Source: Prevotella sp.
Lineage (GTDB): Bacteria; Bacteroidota; Bacteroidia; Bacteroidales; Bacteroidaceae
Assembly: GCA_017627765.1 (NCBI GenBank)
Contig: JAGAGD010000067.1
Location: forward strand, 1-42,265
Direction: 5' to 3'
Length of the DNA stretch: 42,265 bases
Below are positions 9,477 through 17,195 of this stretch, piece after piece. The translations under genes were made by a program, and so were the position numbers. Position 1 is the stretch's first letter, and every line of letters starts with the position of its first letter. Under the pieces are notes generated by a model. That model worked only from the letters and a program-made list of their open reading frames with translations. It ran no database searches and was not told the DNA's origin.

Positions 9477-9508
9477 CAAAAATACTAAAAAATATTTTAT
9501 TTGGCAAA
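9477..9508 (-). promoter_or_regulatory. Promoter of the GldB-like gene
   Basis: On the minus strand TTTG (9505-9508) and TATTTTTG (9477-9484) are separated by 20 bases, an excellent Bacteroidetes promoter. The predicted start near 9470 gives a leader of about 16 bases. Confidence 0.7.
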
Positions 9509-9602
9509 AAAATAGTAAAAAATCGTAAAATTTGCCTATCTAGTATAGATTAACTTTAATTTATTGAAAATTAAAAATCTCAATATGGTTTTATCTTTAT
9601 TG

Positions 9603-10619
9603 TTATGTACGTGGAAGTTGATTGTATTTTTTTCGATTTTTTATGTAATATTGCCAAAGTATGGAAAAATTTCTTCGTTCTGCAATGATTATCTCATGGT
9701 CTTTATATTGTTTTCTGTCATCATCGAAGTCGTGTCTCCATTTTTTAAAAGCCATTCTAGCCTTTATCACTGCTTTAAAATCACCTAAGTTTCTTTGTAA
9801 AAACAGCATTTCAAAAGCTGCGATGTAATCTAAAAAATAACGTACTCTCATAACTTGATTAAGTTCTTTTTGTGGGAGGTTTTTATATAGCATTGTAAGG
9901 TTATTGCGAAAGTTCAAATATGTTTTATGTGGATTTGATTTTGGCAATGTTCCTCCTCCAACATGATATACTTTGCTATAGGGGACAAAGCATATTCTAT
10001 ATCCATTTAGTTTCAATCTCCAGCAATAGTCTATTTCTTCGCAGTGAGCAAAGAATCTTCCATCAAGTCCTTTAACCTTATTATATAAACGCGCGCGCGT
10101 TAGCATGCAAGCTCCAGTTGCCCAGAATATGTCACAAACATCGTCATATTGACTTTTGTCAGTTTCTATTGTATTGAAAATCCTTCCTTTGCAAAATGGA
10201 TATCCATACTTATCAATATATCCACCTGCAGCTCCAGCATATTCAAACTTGTTTCTATCATGTATAGCTAACAGTTTTGGTTGACATGCGGCTACATCTT
10301 TGTTTTTATCCATAAATTCAACAAGTGCCTCAAGCCATCCCTCTGTTACTTCGACGTCACTGTTTAGTAACAAATAATATTCTGCATCAATTTGTGCCAG
10401 TGCACGATTATATCCTTCAGCAAAACCATAGTTTTTGTCTAGCATTATTAGATTGACGTCTGGAAAATCATTATTTAATAGTTCAATAGAATTATCTGTT
10501 GATGCATTATCTGCTACATAAATGGATGCACCTTTTGAATAGGTTATAACAGAAGGTAGGTATTGGGACAACATTTTTGCACCATTCCAGTTTAATATTA
10601 CAATTGCTATTTTCTCCAT
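9603..10619 (-). CDS. Glycosyltransferase family 2
   Basis: GT-A-fold sugar transferase, probably acting on a cell-envelope polysaccharide, with nucleotide-sugar donor and acceptor unknown. The 338-residue protein opens with VILNWNGAKML, followed by YVADNASTDNS, a DxD-like LLLNSDVEV and the acceptor-side FFAHCEEIDYCWRLKLNGY. A basic C-terminal tail (KARMAFKKWRHDF and onward) may contact the membrane. It lacks transmembrane segments. The gene begins four bases after the mtaB stop codon, so the two form an operon, although their functions are not obviously related. The order of motifs resembles WbbL/RfbF-like rhamnosyltransferases, but specificity cannot be read from sequence. Confidence 0.88.
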   Translation of the reverse strand: MEKIAIVILNWNGAKMLSQYLPSVITYSKGASIYVADNASTDNSIELLNNDFPDVNLIMLDKNYGFAEGYNRALAQIDAEYYLLLNSDVEVTEGWLEALVEFMDKNKDVAACQPKLLAIHDRNKFEYAGAAGGYIDKYGYPFCKGRIFNTIETDKSQYDDVCDIFWATGACMLTRARLYNKVKGLDGRFFAHCEEIDYCWRLKLNGYRICFVPYSKVYHVGGGTLPKSNPHKTYLNFRNNLTMLYKNLPQKELNQVMRVRYFLDYIAAFEMLFLQRNLGDFKAVIKARMAFKKWRHDFDDDRKQYKDHEIIIAERRNFSILWQYYIKNRKKYNQLPRT

Positions 10620-10623
10620 TTTT

Positions 10624-11955
10624 TTATATTAATTTGCACATAAGTGCAGTTTTATCATGATTGAAAGATTCCAGTCTAACTCTTATTAATTGATTATCAT
10701 AGCGTTCGTTTGTTAAAGTTGATGGCAGCTCAACCCTGATATAATTGCGTGTAAATCCATGCATTGATTTTCCCCTTACTGCTTTTTCAAATAAAACTTC
10801 AGCTTCACTGCCGATATGTCTTTCGTAGAAATTATAAGTCTTTTTGTCTGAAAGTTCAAGTAAACGCTTTGAGCGTATTTTCTTCTCTTTGTCGTCTACT
10901 ATATATGGAATATTTAATGCTGCAGTACCAGGTCTTTCGCTATATGGAAATACATGAAACTGGGTTATATCTAAATTATTTAAGAAATTATATGTTTCCT
11001 CAAAATATTCAGGTTTTTCCCCCCTTGTTCCAACCATGACATCAACACCAATAAATGCATCAGGCATTAATTCTTTTATTTTTTTTATTTTATTAGCAAA
11101 TAGATTGGTATCATATCTACGGTGCATTAGTTTTAGTATAGCATCAGAACCGCTTTGTAGGGGAATGTGAAAGTGAGGCATGAATGCTCTACTCTGAGAA
11201 CAGTATTCTATGAGCTCGTCTTCTAATAGATCTGGTTCCAAGCTACTAATTCTGAAACGGCTTATGCTTTTAACTTTGTCTAATGCCTTTACAAGGTCGA
11301 TAAATCTTTCTCCTGTGTTTGCTCCAAAATCACCTATATTAACTCCAGTCAATACTATTTCTTTTCCTCCCTCGGTTGCAGCTTGTTCTGCCTGATTGAC
11401 AAGTGAACTTATTGATGGACTCCTTGAAAATCCTCTTGCATATGGGATTGTGCAATATGTGCAGAAATAGCTGCATCCATCTTGGACTTTCAAGAAAAAA
11501 CGAGTTCTATTTCCGCGAGAACAGCTTGGAGTAAAACTAGTAATGTCTTTTGTCCTGGTGGTATGGATACGCTTATTTTTAGTAATACCTGTCCACGCTT
11601 CATTTAAGAATTCTATCAATTTTGCTTTTTCATTAGAACCCAAAACTAAATCTACCCCGTCTAATTCTCCTACTTCTTGAGGTTTTAGTTGAGCATAACA
11701 TCCTGTAACAACAACAAATGCATTAGGGTGATTGCGTACCATACGGTTTATGGCTTGTCTGCATTTGTGGTCTGCAACTTCAGTTACAGAGCATGTGTTT
11801 ATCAAGCATATATCAGCATTTTCACCGTTTTTTGCTGTAATCACCCCCATGTCATGTAGCATCTTCCCGAAAGTAGATGTCTCAGAAAAATTCAGTTTAC
11901 ATCCTAAAGTATAATAGGCAGCTTTTTTGCCTTGAAAAGCAGATGTGTCAATCAT
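10624..11955 (-). CDS. mtaB: tRNA t6A37 methylthiotransferase MtaB
   Basis: Radical SAM methylthiotransferase that converts t6A to ms2t6A at position 37 of ANN-decoding tRNAs. The N-terminal UPF0004 domain has three cluster cysteines in YYTLGCKLNFSE, INTCSVTEVAD and VTGCYAQL. The radical SAM motif DGCSYFCTYCTIPYARG gives the CxxxCxxC ligands, and a TRAM-like C-terminal part follows. The GCKLN(F)SE start and the CSVTEVADHKCRQ stretch separate MtaB from MiaB and RimO. The 443-residue length is typical. A good promoter lies upstream at 12014-12043, and the GT2 gene follows four bases downstream. Confidence 0.92.
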   Translation of the reverse strand: MIDTSAFQGKKAAYYTLGCKLNFSETSTFGKMLHDMGVITAKNGENADICLINTCSVTEVADHKCRQAINRMVRNHPNAFVVVTGCYAQLKPQEVGELDGVDLVLGSNEKAKLIEFLNEAWTGITKNKRIHTTRTKDITSFTPSCSRGNRTRFFLKVQDGCSYFCTYCTIPYARGFSRSPSISSLVNQAEQAATEGGKEIVLTGVNIGDFGANTGERFIDLVKALDKVKSISRFRISSLEPDLLEDELIEYCSQSRAFMPHFHIPLQSGSDAILKLMHRRYDTNLFANKIKKIKELMPDAFIGVDVMVGTRGEKPEYFEETYNFLNNLDITQFHVFPYSERPGTAALNIPYIVDDKEKKIRSKRLLELSDKKTYNFYERHIGSEAEVLFEKAVRGKSMHGFTRNYIRVELPSTLTNERYDNQLIRVRLESFNHDKTALMCKLI

Positions 11956-12013
11956 ATTTTATTATATAATGTTTGTGCGTGCTATTATTTATATATTTAC
12001 GCCATATAAAATG

Positions 12014-12043
12014 CAAATTTACAAATAAAAGTTGAAATAGCAA
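12014..12043 (-). promoter_or_regulatory. Promoter of mtaB
   Basis: On the minus strand a TTG (12041-12043) is followed after 19 bases by TAAATTTG (12014-12021). The predicted transcript starts near 12007, about 52 bases before the ATG. Confidence 0.6.
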
Positions 12044-12221
12044 TTTTGAATAATAAAATAATAGGCTAAAAATCATTTTTTTGTTATGATTTTTCAGAAC
12101 ATCATTATTTTAACATTATTTTAACTTTTATATATCCCTGATTATCAGCGGTTTATGAAAAAGTTACAAAAATGATTGAAAAAAACTACTAAAAAAGAGT
12201 ACATCGTATAAAAAAAATATT

Positions 12222-12229
12222 TACCTTTG
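12222..12229 (+). promoter_or_regulatory. Promoter -7 element of the small lipoprotein gene
   Basis: TACCTTTG fits TAnnTTTG; the same octamer precedes the tRNA-Asp and fur genes. The predicted start near 12236 gives a leader of about 47 bases. The -33 element is not clear. Confidence 0.6.
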
Positions 12230-12282
12230 CATCGTTTTAATAAACTAATGATTGTTTTACAGATTTAAAAAGCAAAGAAAAA

Positions 12283-12474
12283 ATGAAAAAGATTTTATTC
12301 GCAGCTGTAGCTTTCGTAGCTATGTCATTTGTTGCATGTAACGAGAACAAAACTGAAGCTCCTGCAGTTGAAGGTGATTCACTTGAAGTAGTTGATTCAA
12401 TGGCTCAGGATTCTATGACAGTTGATTCTACTGTTGTTGACAGTGCTGCTGTTGATAGCGCAGCTCAGGCTTAA
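12283..12474 (+). CDS. Very small acidic lipoprotein
   Basis: A 63-residue putative lipoprotein of unknown function. The first 19 residues are a clear lipoprotein signal with lipobox FVAC, with lipidation at C19. The mature part is about 45 residues of low complexity, rich in Asp, Ser, Val, Ala and Glu, with the tripeptide VDS five times and a related QDS once; it has almost no basic residues after the cysteine region and no predicted fold. It is a stand-alone unit: its own promoter at 12222 and a strong terminator at 12523-12556. The signal peptide, repeats and flanking signals argue for a real gene; I do not recognise a named family. It is probably abundant and envelope-anchored, but this is inference. 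Confidence 0.75.
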   Translation: MKKILFAAVAFVAMSFVACNENKTEAPAVEGDSLEVVDSMAQDSMTVDSTVVDSAAVDSAAQA

Positions 12475-12522
12475 TAGCTCAGTTGCAAAAAGATCTACTG
12501 CTGTTTAAACAGTGGAACGATG

Positions 12523-12556
12523 ACCGTCAGACTTTTGTCTGACGGTTTTTATTTTT
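12523..12556 (+). terminator. Terminator of the small lipoprotein gene
   Basis: Perfect 9-bp stem CCGTCAGAC (12524-12532) and GTCTGACGG (12537-12545), TTTT loop, followed by a T-rich run. A perfect 12-base palindrome CTGTTTAAACAG (12501-12512) lies just upstream. Confidence 0.9.
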
Positions 12557-12631
12557 AATACATATATATCCTGATACAAAATGTTAATGATGTCTGATAC
12601 ATGACACATATTTTCTAAAAATATGTATTAT

Positions 12632-14836
12632 TTAGACTCTTTCTACGGATTTTATCCCTTTAATCGTTTTCATCTTTTTTATAAGTGAGTCAAGCATATT
12701 AATATCCTCAACCTGTACAGAAATATTTCCCCAAAACACTCCGTCATTACTGTCTATGTTTATTGAGCGCAAAATTGCATTGCATTCTTTTTGTATTATA
12801 CTTGTAATGTTATTGACAATTCCTATATCATCATGCCCAGTTATTTTAAGGGGTATGGCATACATATTATTGCCTTTTCCACTCCATTGCGCTTTTATTA
12901 TTCTGTATCCAAAGCGCTTTCGCATTTCTGGTGCATTCGGACAGTCAGTTCTGTGAATCTTTATACCGCCACTTACTGTAACAAATCCAAAAATTTTATC
13001 ACCATAAAGAGGATGGCAGCATTTTGCTAGACTATAATCTACGCCATTTACATTTTTGTCAATAGTTAGGATGTCGTCTTGTTTGTTTGTTTTGAACTGT
13101 TCTTGTACATCAAAAGAGAAATTCTCAGCACTTTTATGATGTGCATGCCTTGCCCCTTTTGTGTTTTCTTCTTTTATCTGAATGTACTTTTCTATTATAT
13201 CATTTGGTTCTAAACGTCCGTCAGTAATTTGTTTGTAGAATTCGGTAGTTTCCTTGAATCCAAATTTCTTTACTACTTGTGAAATGATATTTTCTTCAAT
13301 ATCTATCTTTCTGTTTTTTAATCTTCGTGCCAAAAGCTCTTTTGCATATACTCCATCTTTTACTTTTATTTCTTTGAGTGAAAGACGAATCTTAGACTTT
13401 GCATGACTTGTTTTTACTATCTGAAGCCACTCTTGTTTTGGCTTCTGGGTGATATTTGTAATTATTTCAATTTGGTCACCGCTTTTTATTGTTTCACGGA
13501 AATTTACCATTTTACCATTAATCTTCGCTCCAACGCATTGGTTGCCTACGCGCGAATGTATGCGATATGCAAAATCAAGTACAGTTGCTCCTTTGGGAAA
13601 TTTATACAAATCTCCTTTAGGGGTGAAAACAAAAACTTCATCTTCATAAAGATCCATTTTAAACTGGTCCATTGCCTGCAGACCATCTCCAGCTTCAAGT
13701 GCAGTTCTTATATTAGTTAACCATTCGTCAATGCCACTTTCTCCTTTTATGCCTTTATATCTCCAATGGGCAGCCAGTCCTCGTTCTGCGATTTCGTCCA
13801 TACGCTCAGTTCTGATTTGCACTTCAATCCATTTATCTTCAGGTCCTAATACTGTGATGTGTAGACTTTCATATCCATTGCTTTTTGGAACAGAAAGCCA
13901 GTCTCTGAGTCTTTTTGGATTTGGTTGATACATATCTGTGATAATAGAGTATGCTTGCCAGCAACTCATTTTTTCTTTATCGAAAGGCGCATCAATAATA
14001 ATTCTAATTGCAAACAAATCGTATATTCCTTCGAATCCGCATTTCTGTTTTTTCATTTTTTGCCATATAGAATGAATGCTCTTAGTTCTTCCTTTGATGT
14101 GAAAATTGAGTCCAGCTTCTTTCAATCTTTCTTCAACAGGTCTGATGAACTGGTTGATATATGCATCACGTGAACGTTTTGTAGCATTAAGTTTGTCTTT
14201 AATCATGTAGTAGGCATCATGCTCAAGATATTTTAAGCTTAAATCTTCTAGTTCGCTTTTCAATTTGTATAGTCCAAGTTTATGTGCAAGTGGAGCATAT
14301 AAGTACGATGATTCTTCACTTACCCTAAGTTTTGCATCAAGATTTTTCGTGTCTCTAATTTGTCGCATTAGGTTTACCCTGTCTGCTATCATAATTAATA
14401 TAACACGCATATCTTCAGCAAATGATAGAAGTAGGTTCCTGAAGTTTTCACTTTCTATTATTGGACTTTTTTTGTAAAGTTCTTGTATTCTTACCAAACC
14501 ATTGATGATACGTGAAACAGGTTCGCCATATAATTCTTTAATTTCATCAGTTGTATAATTGTTGTATAGCATCGAGAAATACAAGAGAATGGCCAAAACT
14601 CCGTCGTTGCGTAGACTTTCTTCTTCTATGGCTATAATTGCAGTTTGTAGTCCAAACAATATTGATAAATGCCCAAATATATCCCTTGAAATCTTTTCTT
14701 CATATAGACTCTTGTCTATAAGATTGTCTATAAGTCTGATTGAATTTTCGTCGTTTTTCGGTAAAATTTCAATTAATTTATTTCTTAAGCTGGATATTAA
14801 TTGTTTCTCTGATAATGTTATTTCTGAATTTTCCAT
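12632..14836 (-). CDS. relA: RelA-type (p)ppGpp synthetase (RSH family)
   Basis: Long RelA/SpoT homologue that makes the alarmone (p)ppGpp from GTP or GDP and ATP. In order it has a degenerate N-terminal HD domain, a synthetase domain, TGS (DEVFVFTPKGDLYKFPKGAT onward), a conserved-cysteine domain (AKCCHPLYGDKIFG...HRTDC) and a C-terminal ACT domain. The hydrolase motif is lost: where hydrolases have LLHDvvED the protein reads LLYFSMLYNN. The synthetase keeps YDLFAIRIII, LRDWLSVPKSNGYESLH (about residue 310) and the catalytic EVQIRTERM (about 337). So it is predicted to synthesise but not degrade (p)ppGpp, implying a separate SpoT-like enzyme elsewhere. The 734-residue length is normal. It is transcribed divergently from the DUF4301 gene. 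Confidence 0.93.
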   Translation of the reverse strand: MENSEITLSEKQLISSLRNKLIEILPKNDENSIRLIDNLIDKSLYEEKISRDIFGHLSILFGLQTAIIAIEEESLRNDGVLAILLYFSMLYNNYTTDEIKELYGEPVSRIINGLVRIQELYKKSPIIESENFRNLLLSFAEDMRVILIMIADRVNLMRQIRDTKNLDAKLRVSEESSYLYAPLAHKLGLYKLKSELEDLSLKYLEHDAYYMIKDKLNATKRSRDAYINQFIRPVEERLKEAGLNFHIKGRTKSIHSIWQKMKKQKCGFEGIYDLFAIRIIIDAPFDKEKMSCWQAYSIITDMYQPNPKRLRDWLSVPKSNGYESLHITVLGPEDKWIEVQIRTERMDEIAERGLAAHWRYKGIKGESGIDEWLTNIRTALEAGDGLQAMDQFKMDLYEDEVFVFTPKGDLYKFPKGATVLDFAYRIHSRVGNQCVGAKINGKMVNFRETIKSGDQIEIITNITQKPKQEWLQIVKTSHAKSKIRLSLKEIKVKDGVYAKELLARRLKNRKIDIEENIISQVVKKFGFKETTEFYKQITDGRLEPNDIIEKYIQIKEENTKGARHAHHKSAENFSFDVQEQFKTNKQDDILTIDKNVNGVDYSLAKCCHPLYGDKIFGFVTVSGGIKIHRTDCPNAPEMRKRFGYRIIKAQWSGKGNNMYAIPLKITGHDDIGIVNNITSIIQKECNAILRSINIDSNDGVFWGNISVQVEDINMLDSLIKKMKTIKGIKSVERV

Positions 14837-14888
14837 TTCAAAGCATTATTATATGATTAAAATGAATAATATTTAATTTTGTATGTCG

Positions 14889-14896
14889 CAAAGATA
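14889..14896 (-). promoter_or_regulatory. Promoter -7 element of relA
   Basis: The minus strand reads TATCTTTG, about 53 bases before the relA start. It is back to back with the DUF4301 promoter. Confidence 0.55.
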
Positions 14897-14938
14897 CTTT
14901 TTTTTCTTGAATTATTCGCCATTTACAGAAAATAGATT

Positions 14939-14946
14939 TAATTTTG
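14939..14946 (+). promoter_or_regulatory. Promoter -7 element of the DUF4301 gene
   Basis: TAATTTTG matches TAnnTTTG and lies 33 bases before the ATG at 14980. The -33 element is weak. Confidence 0.5.
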
Positions 14947-14979
14947 TAACATAATTTTAAAAGAACTCTAAAAACTACA

Positions 14980-16506
14980 ATGAATATGTTTACAGAACTT
15001 GATAGACGACAAATGGCATCAAACGGAATTACAGAAGAGCAAGTTAACCAGCAATTAAAGCAATTTGAAAATGGCTTTCCTTTTCTCAAACTAAAATCAG
15101 CCGCATCAGTAGGTAATGGTATAATTAAGCTTGATGATAAAAGTATTAAGCACTATATAGGTGTATGGAATTCATATCTGAAAAAAGGTAATGATATAGT
15201 GAAATTCGTGCCTGCTTCTGGTGCAGCATCGCGAATGTTCAAGGATCTTTTTGCTTTTTATGATGCAAATTATGATATCCCCCAAACTGGTTTTGAAAAG
15301 CGTTTTTTTGATAATATAAAGTCTTTTGCATTTTACAAAGAACTTAATGATAAATGTATTGAGAAAAATGGAATTAGTGTTGAAGAATTAATTCATGCAG
15401 GTAAATATAAAATGGTGGTTGACTATCTTTTAAATGAAAAAGGCTTAAATTATGGTCAGCTACCAAAGGGACTTCTATCTTTCCATAAACAAAATGATGA
15501 AGTCCGTACTCCAATGGAAGAGCATTTAGTTGAAGGTGCAGCATATGCAGCAAGTGCTGGCATTGCCAAAGTACATTTTACTGTCAGCAAAGAACATCGT
15601 GAATTGTTCAAAGAATTAGCTAGACATAAATCTGCAATTATTGAAAAAGAATTTGGTTTAAAAATGGATATTTCTTTTTCTGAGCAAAAAACTTCAACTG
15701 ATACAATAGCTGTTGATATGAATAATAAGCCTTTCAGAAATTATGACGGTTCTTTGCTTTTTCGACCAGGAGGTCATGGCGCATTGATTGAAAATTTAAA
15801 TGATATTAATGCGGATATAGTTTTTATCAAGAATATTGATAATGTTGTTCCTGATAGACTAAAGAAAGAGACGATAACATATAAAAAAGTAATTGCAGGT
15901 TTGTTGGTAAGTGTTCAAGAAAAAATTTTTGAATACTTGAGGCTGTTAAATGAAAGTCAGTTGGATAGAGCTCACTTGTTAGAGATTGCTGATTTTATGG
16001 AAAAACAATTGTCGTTTGGACTACCTGATGTGGAGAACTTCACAGAAGAACAATTGTGTAAATATCTGAAACAAAAATTGGATAGACCTATACGAATTTG
16101 TGGTGTTGTTAAGAATGTCGGCGAACCTGGCGGTGGTCCATTCCTAATAATTGAAGATGATGGTTCTGTTTCTTTACAGATTCTTGAGTCTTCACAAATA
16201 GATAAGTCTAATCCGGAATATGTGCGTATGTTTGCAGAAGGAACACATTTTAACCCTGTTGATCTTGTGTGTGCGATAAAGGATATTCATGGGAAACCGT
16301 TCGACTTGTTGAAGTTTGTTGATGGTTCTACAGGGTTTATTAGTTATAAGAGTAAAGATGGACGTGAACTTAAAGCTTTAGAATTGCCAGGTTTATGGAA
16401 TGGTGCTATGAGTAATTGGAATACACTTTTTGTTGAGGTTCCTCTTGTAACTTTTAATCCAGTAAAGACGGTTAATGATTTGTTGCGTGATGAACATCAG
16501 GGATAG
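14980..16506 (+). CDS. DUF4301 family protein, nucleotidyltransferase-like
   Basis: A 508-residue cytoplasmic protein that I recognise as DUF4301, a Bacteroidetes family without established function. Some features recall sugar-nucleotide pyrophosphorylases with a GT-A fold: an N-terminal glycine-rich PASGAASRMFKD (residues 78-89), comparable to the GGxGTRM-type loop; PGGHGAL (263-269), comparable to the P-x-G(N/H)G element of UDP-sugar pyrophosphorylases; and IKNIDN (283-288), comparable to their VxNxDN metal and sugar site. A later GEPGGGPFLI segment is also glycine-rich. The nucleotidyltransferase idea is my inference. It is divergent from relA and 93 bases upstream of fur. An alternative ATG two codons in (14986) would shorten it trivially. 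Confidence 0.82.
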   Translation: MNMFTELDRRQMASNGITEEQVNQQLKQFENGFPFLKLKSAASVGNGIIKLDDKSIKHYIGVWNSYLKKGNDIVKFVPASGAASRMFKDLFAFYDANYDIPQTGFEKRFFDNIKSFAFYKELNDKCIEKNGISVEELIHAGKYKMVVDYLLNEKGLNYGQLPKGLLSFHKQNDEVRTPMEEHLVEGAAYAASAGIAKVHFTVSKEHRELFKELARHKSAIIEKEFGLKMDISFSEQKTSTDTIAVDMNNKPFRNYDGSLLFRPGGHGALIENLNDINADIVFIKNIDNVVPDRLKKETITYKKVIAGLLVSVQEKIFEYLRLLNESQLDRAHLLEIADFMEKQLSFGLPDVENFTEEQLCKYLKQKLDRPIRICGVVKNVGEPGGGPFLIIEDDGSVSLQILESSQIDKSNPEYVRMFAEGTHFNPVDLVCAIKDIHGKPFDLLKFVDGSTGFISYKSKDGRELKALELPGLWNGAMSNWNTLFVEVPLVTFNPVKTVNDLLRDEHQG

Positions 16507-16541
16507 AGTAAACTTCATTTTGTATATTTTCTGTAACTAAA

Positions 16542-16573
16542 GTACAGCTTTTCAACAAAAAGTTGTACCTTTG
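16542..16573 (+). promoter_or_regulatory. fur promoter with candidate operator palindrome
   Basis: The -7 element TACCTTTG is at 16566-16573. Covering it and the upstream spacer is an 11-bp inverted repeat with one mismatch: GTACAGCTTTT (16542-16552) and AAAAGTTGTAC (16558-16568), with a 5-base centre. No T-run follows, so it is not a typical terminator. Its position fits an autoregulatory operator. Confidence 0.5.
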
Positions 16574-16599
16574 TAGAGTTTTAACATATATACCTGTCA

Positions 16600-17088
16600 A
16601 TGAAAGAAAGTATCAGAGAAAAAGCGAGATTGAAACTCACTAATTACCTTGAAGGAAGCGATCATCGGAAAACACCTGAGAGGTTTGCCATCCTTGATGC
16701 TATCTATAGTTTGCCTAAGCATTTCACATTGGAGGAATTGAGCGAAGACTTAGTGAAAAAACATTTTCCAGTAAGTCGCGCCACTCTTTACAGTTCTATA
16801 CGTATGTTCCTTGAATTGAGGCTTGTAGTGCGTCATAATTTTTTGACGGGGACAAAGTACGAGGCTTGTCTGCAAAATGAAGAACATTGCCATCAAATAT
16901 GCACAGTTTGTAGCAAAGTAACAGAATTGCAATTACCTGAGGTTGTTGATGCTGTCAATCAAGCGCATTATCATCGTTTCAAAAAAGATGGTTTTTCTTT
17001 ATACATATATGGAATTTGTAGTAGTTGTCAAGCAAAAATAACAAAAAGAAAGAGGAAAGAGGAGAGGGAAAAGAATAAGAAAACATAA
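16600..17088 (+). CDS. Fur-family metal- or peroxide-responsive regulator
   Basis: Transcription factor of the Fur/PerR/Zur family, 162 residues. A winged helix covers about residues 10-85, with recognition helix FPVSRATLYSSIRMF. The dimerisation part has the two structural zinc pairs CTVC and CSSC. Candidate regulatory ligands are the His in KHFTLEEL, the Glu of TKYEA, the histidines of EEHCHQIC and the Glu of VTELQL. Where many Fur proteins have HDH this one has HCH, and the usual histidine before LxIYG is replaced (GFSLYIYG). The C-terminus is a long Lys/Arg/Glu tail. Whether it senses iron, zinc or peroxide cannot be decided. It sits under a palindrome-bearing promoter and upstream of purA. 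Confidence 0.88.
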   Translation: MKESIREKARLKLTNYLEGSDHRKTPERFAILDAIYSLPKHFTLEELSEDLVKKHFPVSRATLYSSIRMFLELRLVVRHNFLTGTKYEACLQNEEHCHQICTVCSKVTELQLPEVVDAVNQAHYHRFKKDGFSLYIYGICSSCQAKITKRKRKEEREKNKKT

Positions 17089-17195
17089 AAATTAAATTTT
17101 GTGTTTGCGTATAATCATTATCTGATTGACTCTATGATATTGTTAGGATCGCAAGTTCATCTTCTCGTTTCTTTCAAGAAAAATATAACTAAAAA

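Larger units (their letters stand above)
11956..12282. other. Divergent intergenic region between mtaB and the small lipoprotein
   Basis: This 327-base AT-rich gap holds the mtaB promoter (minus) and the promoter of the small lipoprotein gene (plus). The stretch between them, about 12050-12200, has no ORF or strong hairpin that I can support. Confidence 0.6.

Noticed and set aside
14838-15089. Minus-strand 83-codon ORF before relA
   Set aside because: It overlaps the start of the DUF4301 gene antisense and the relA promoter, and has no recognisable features.
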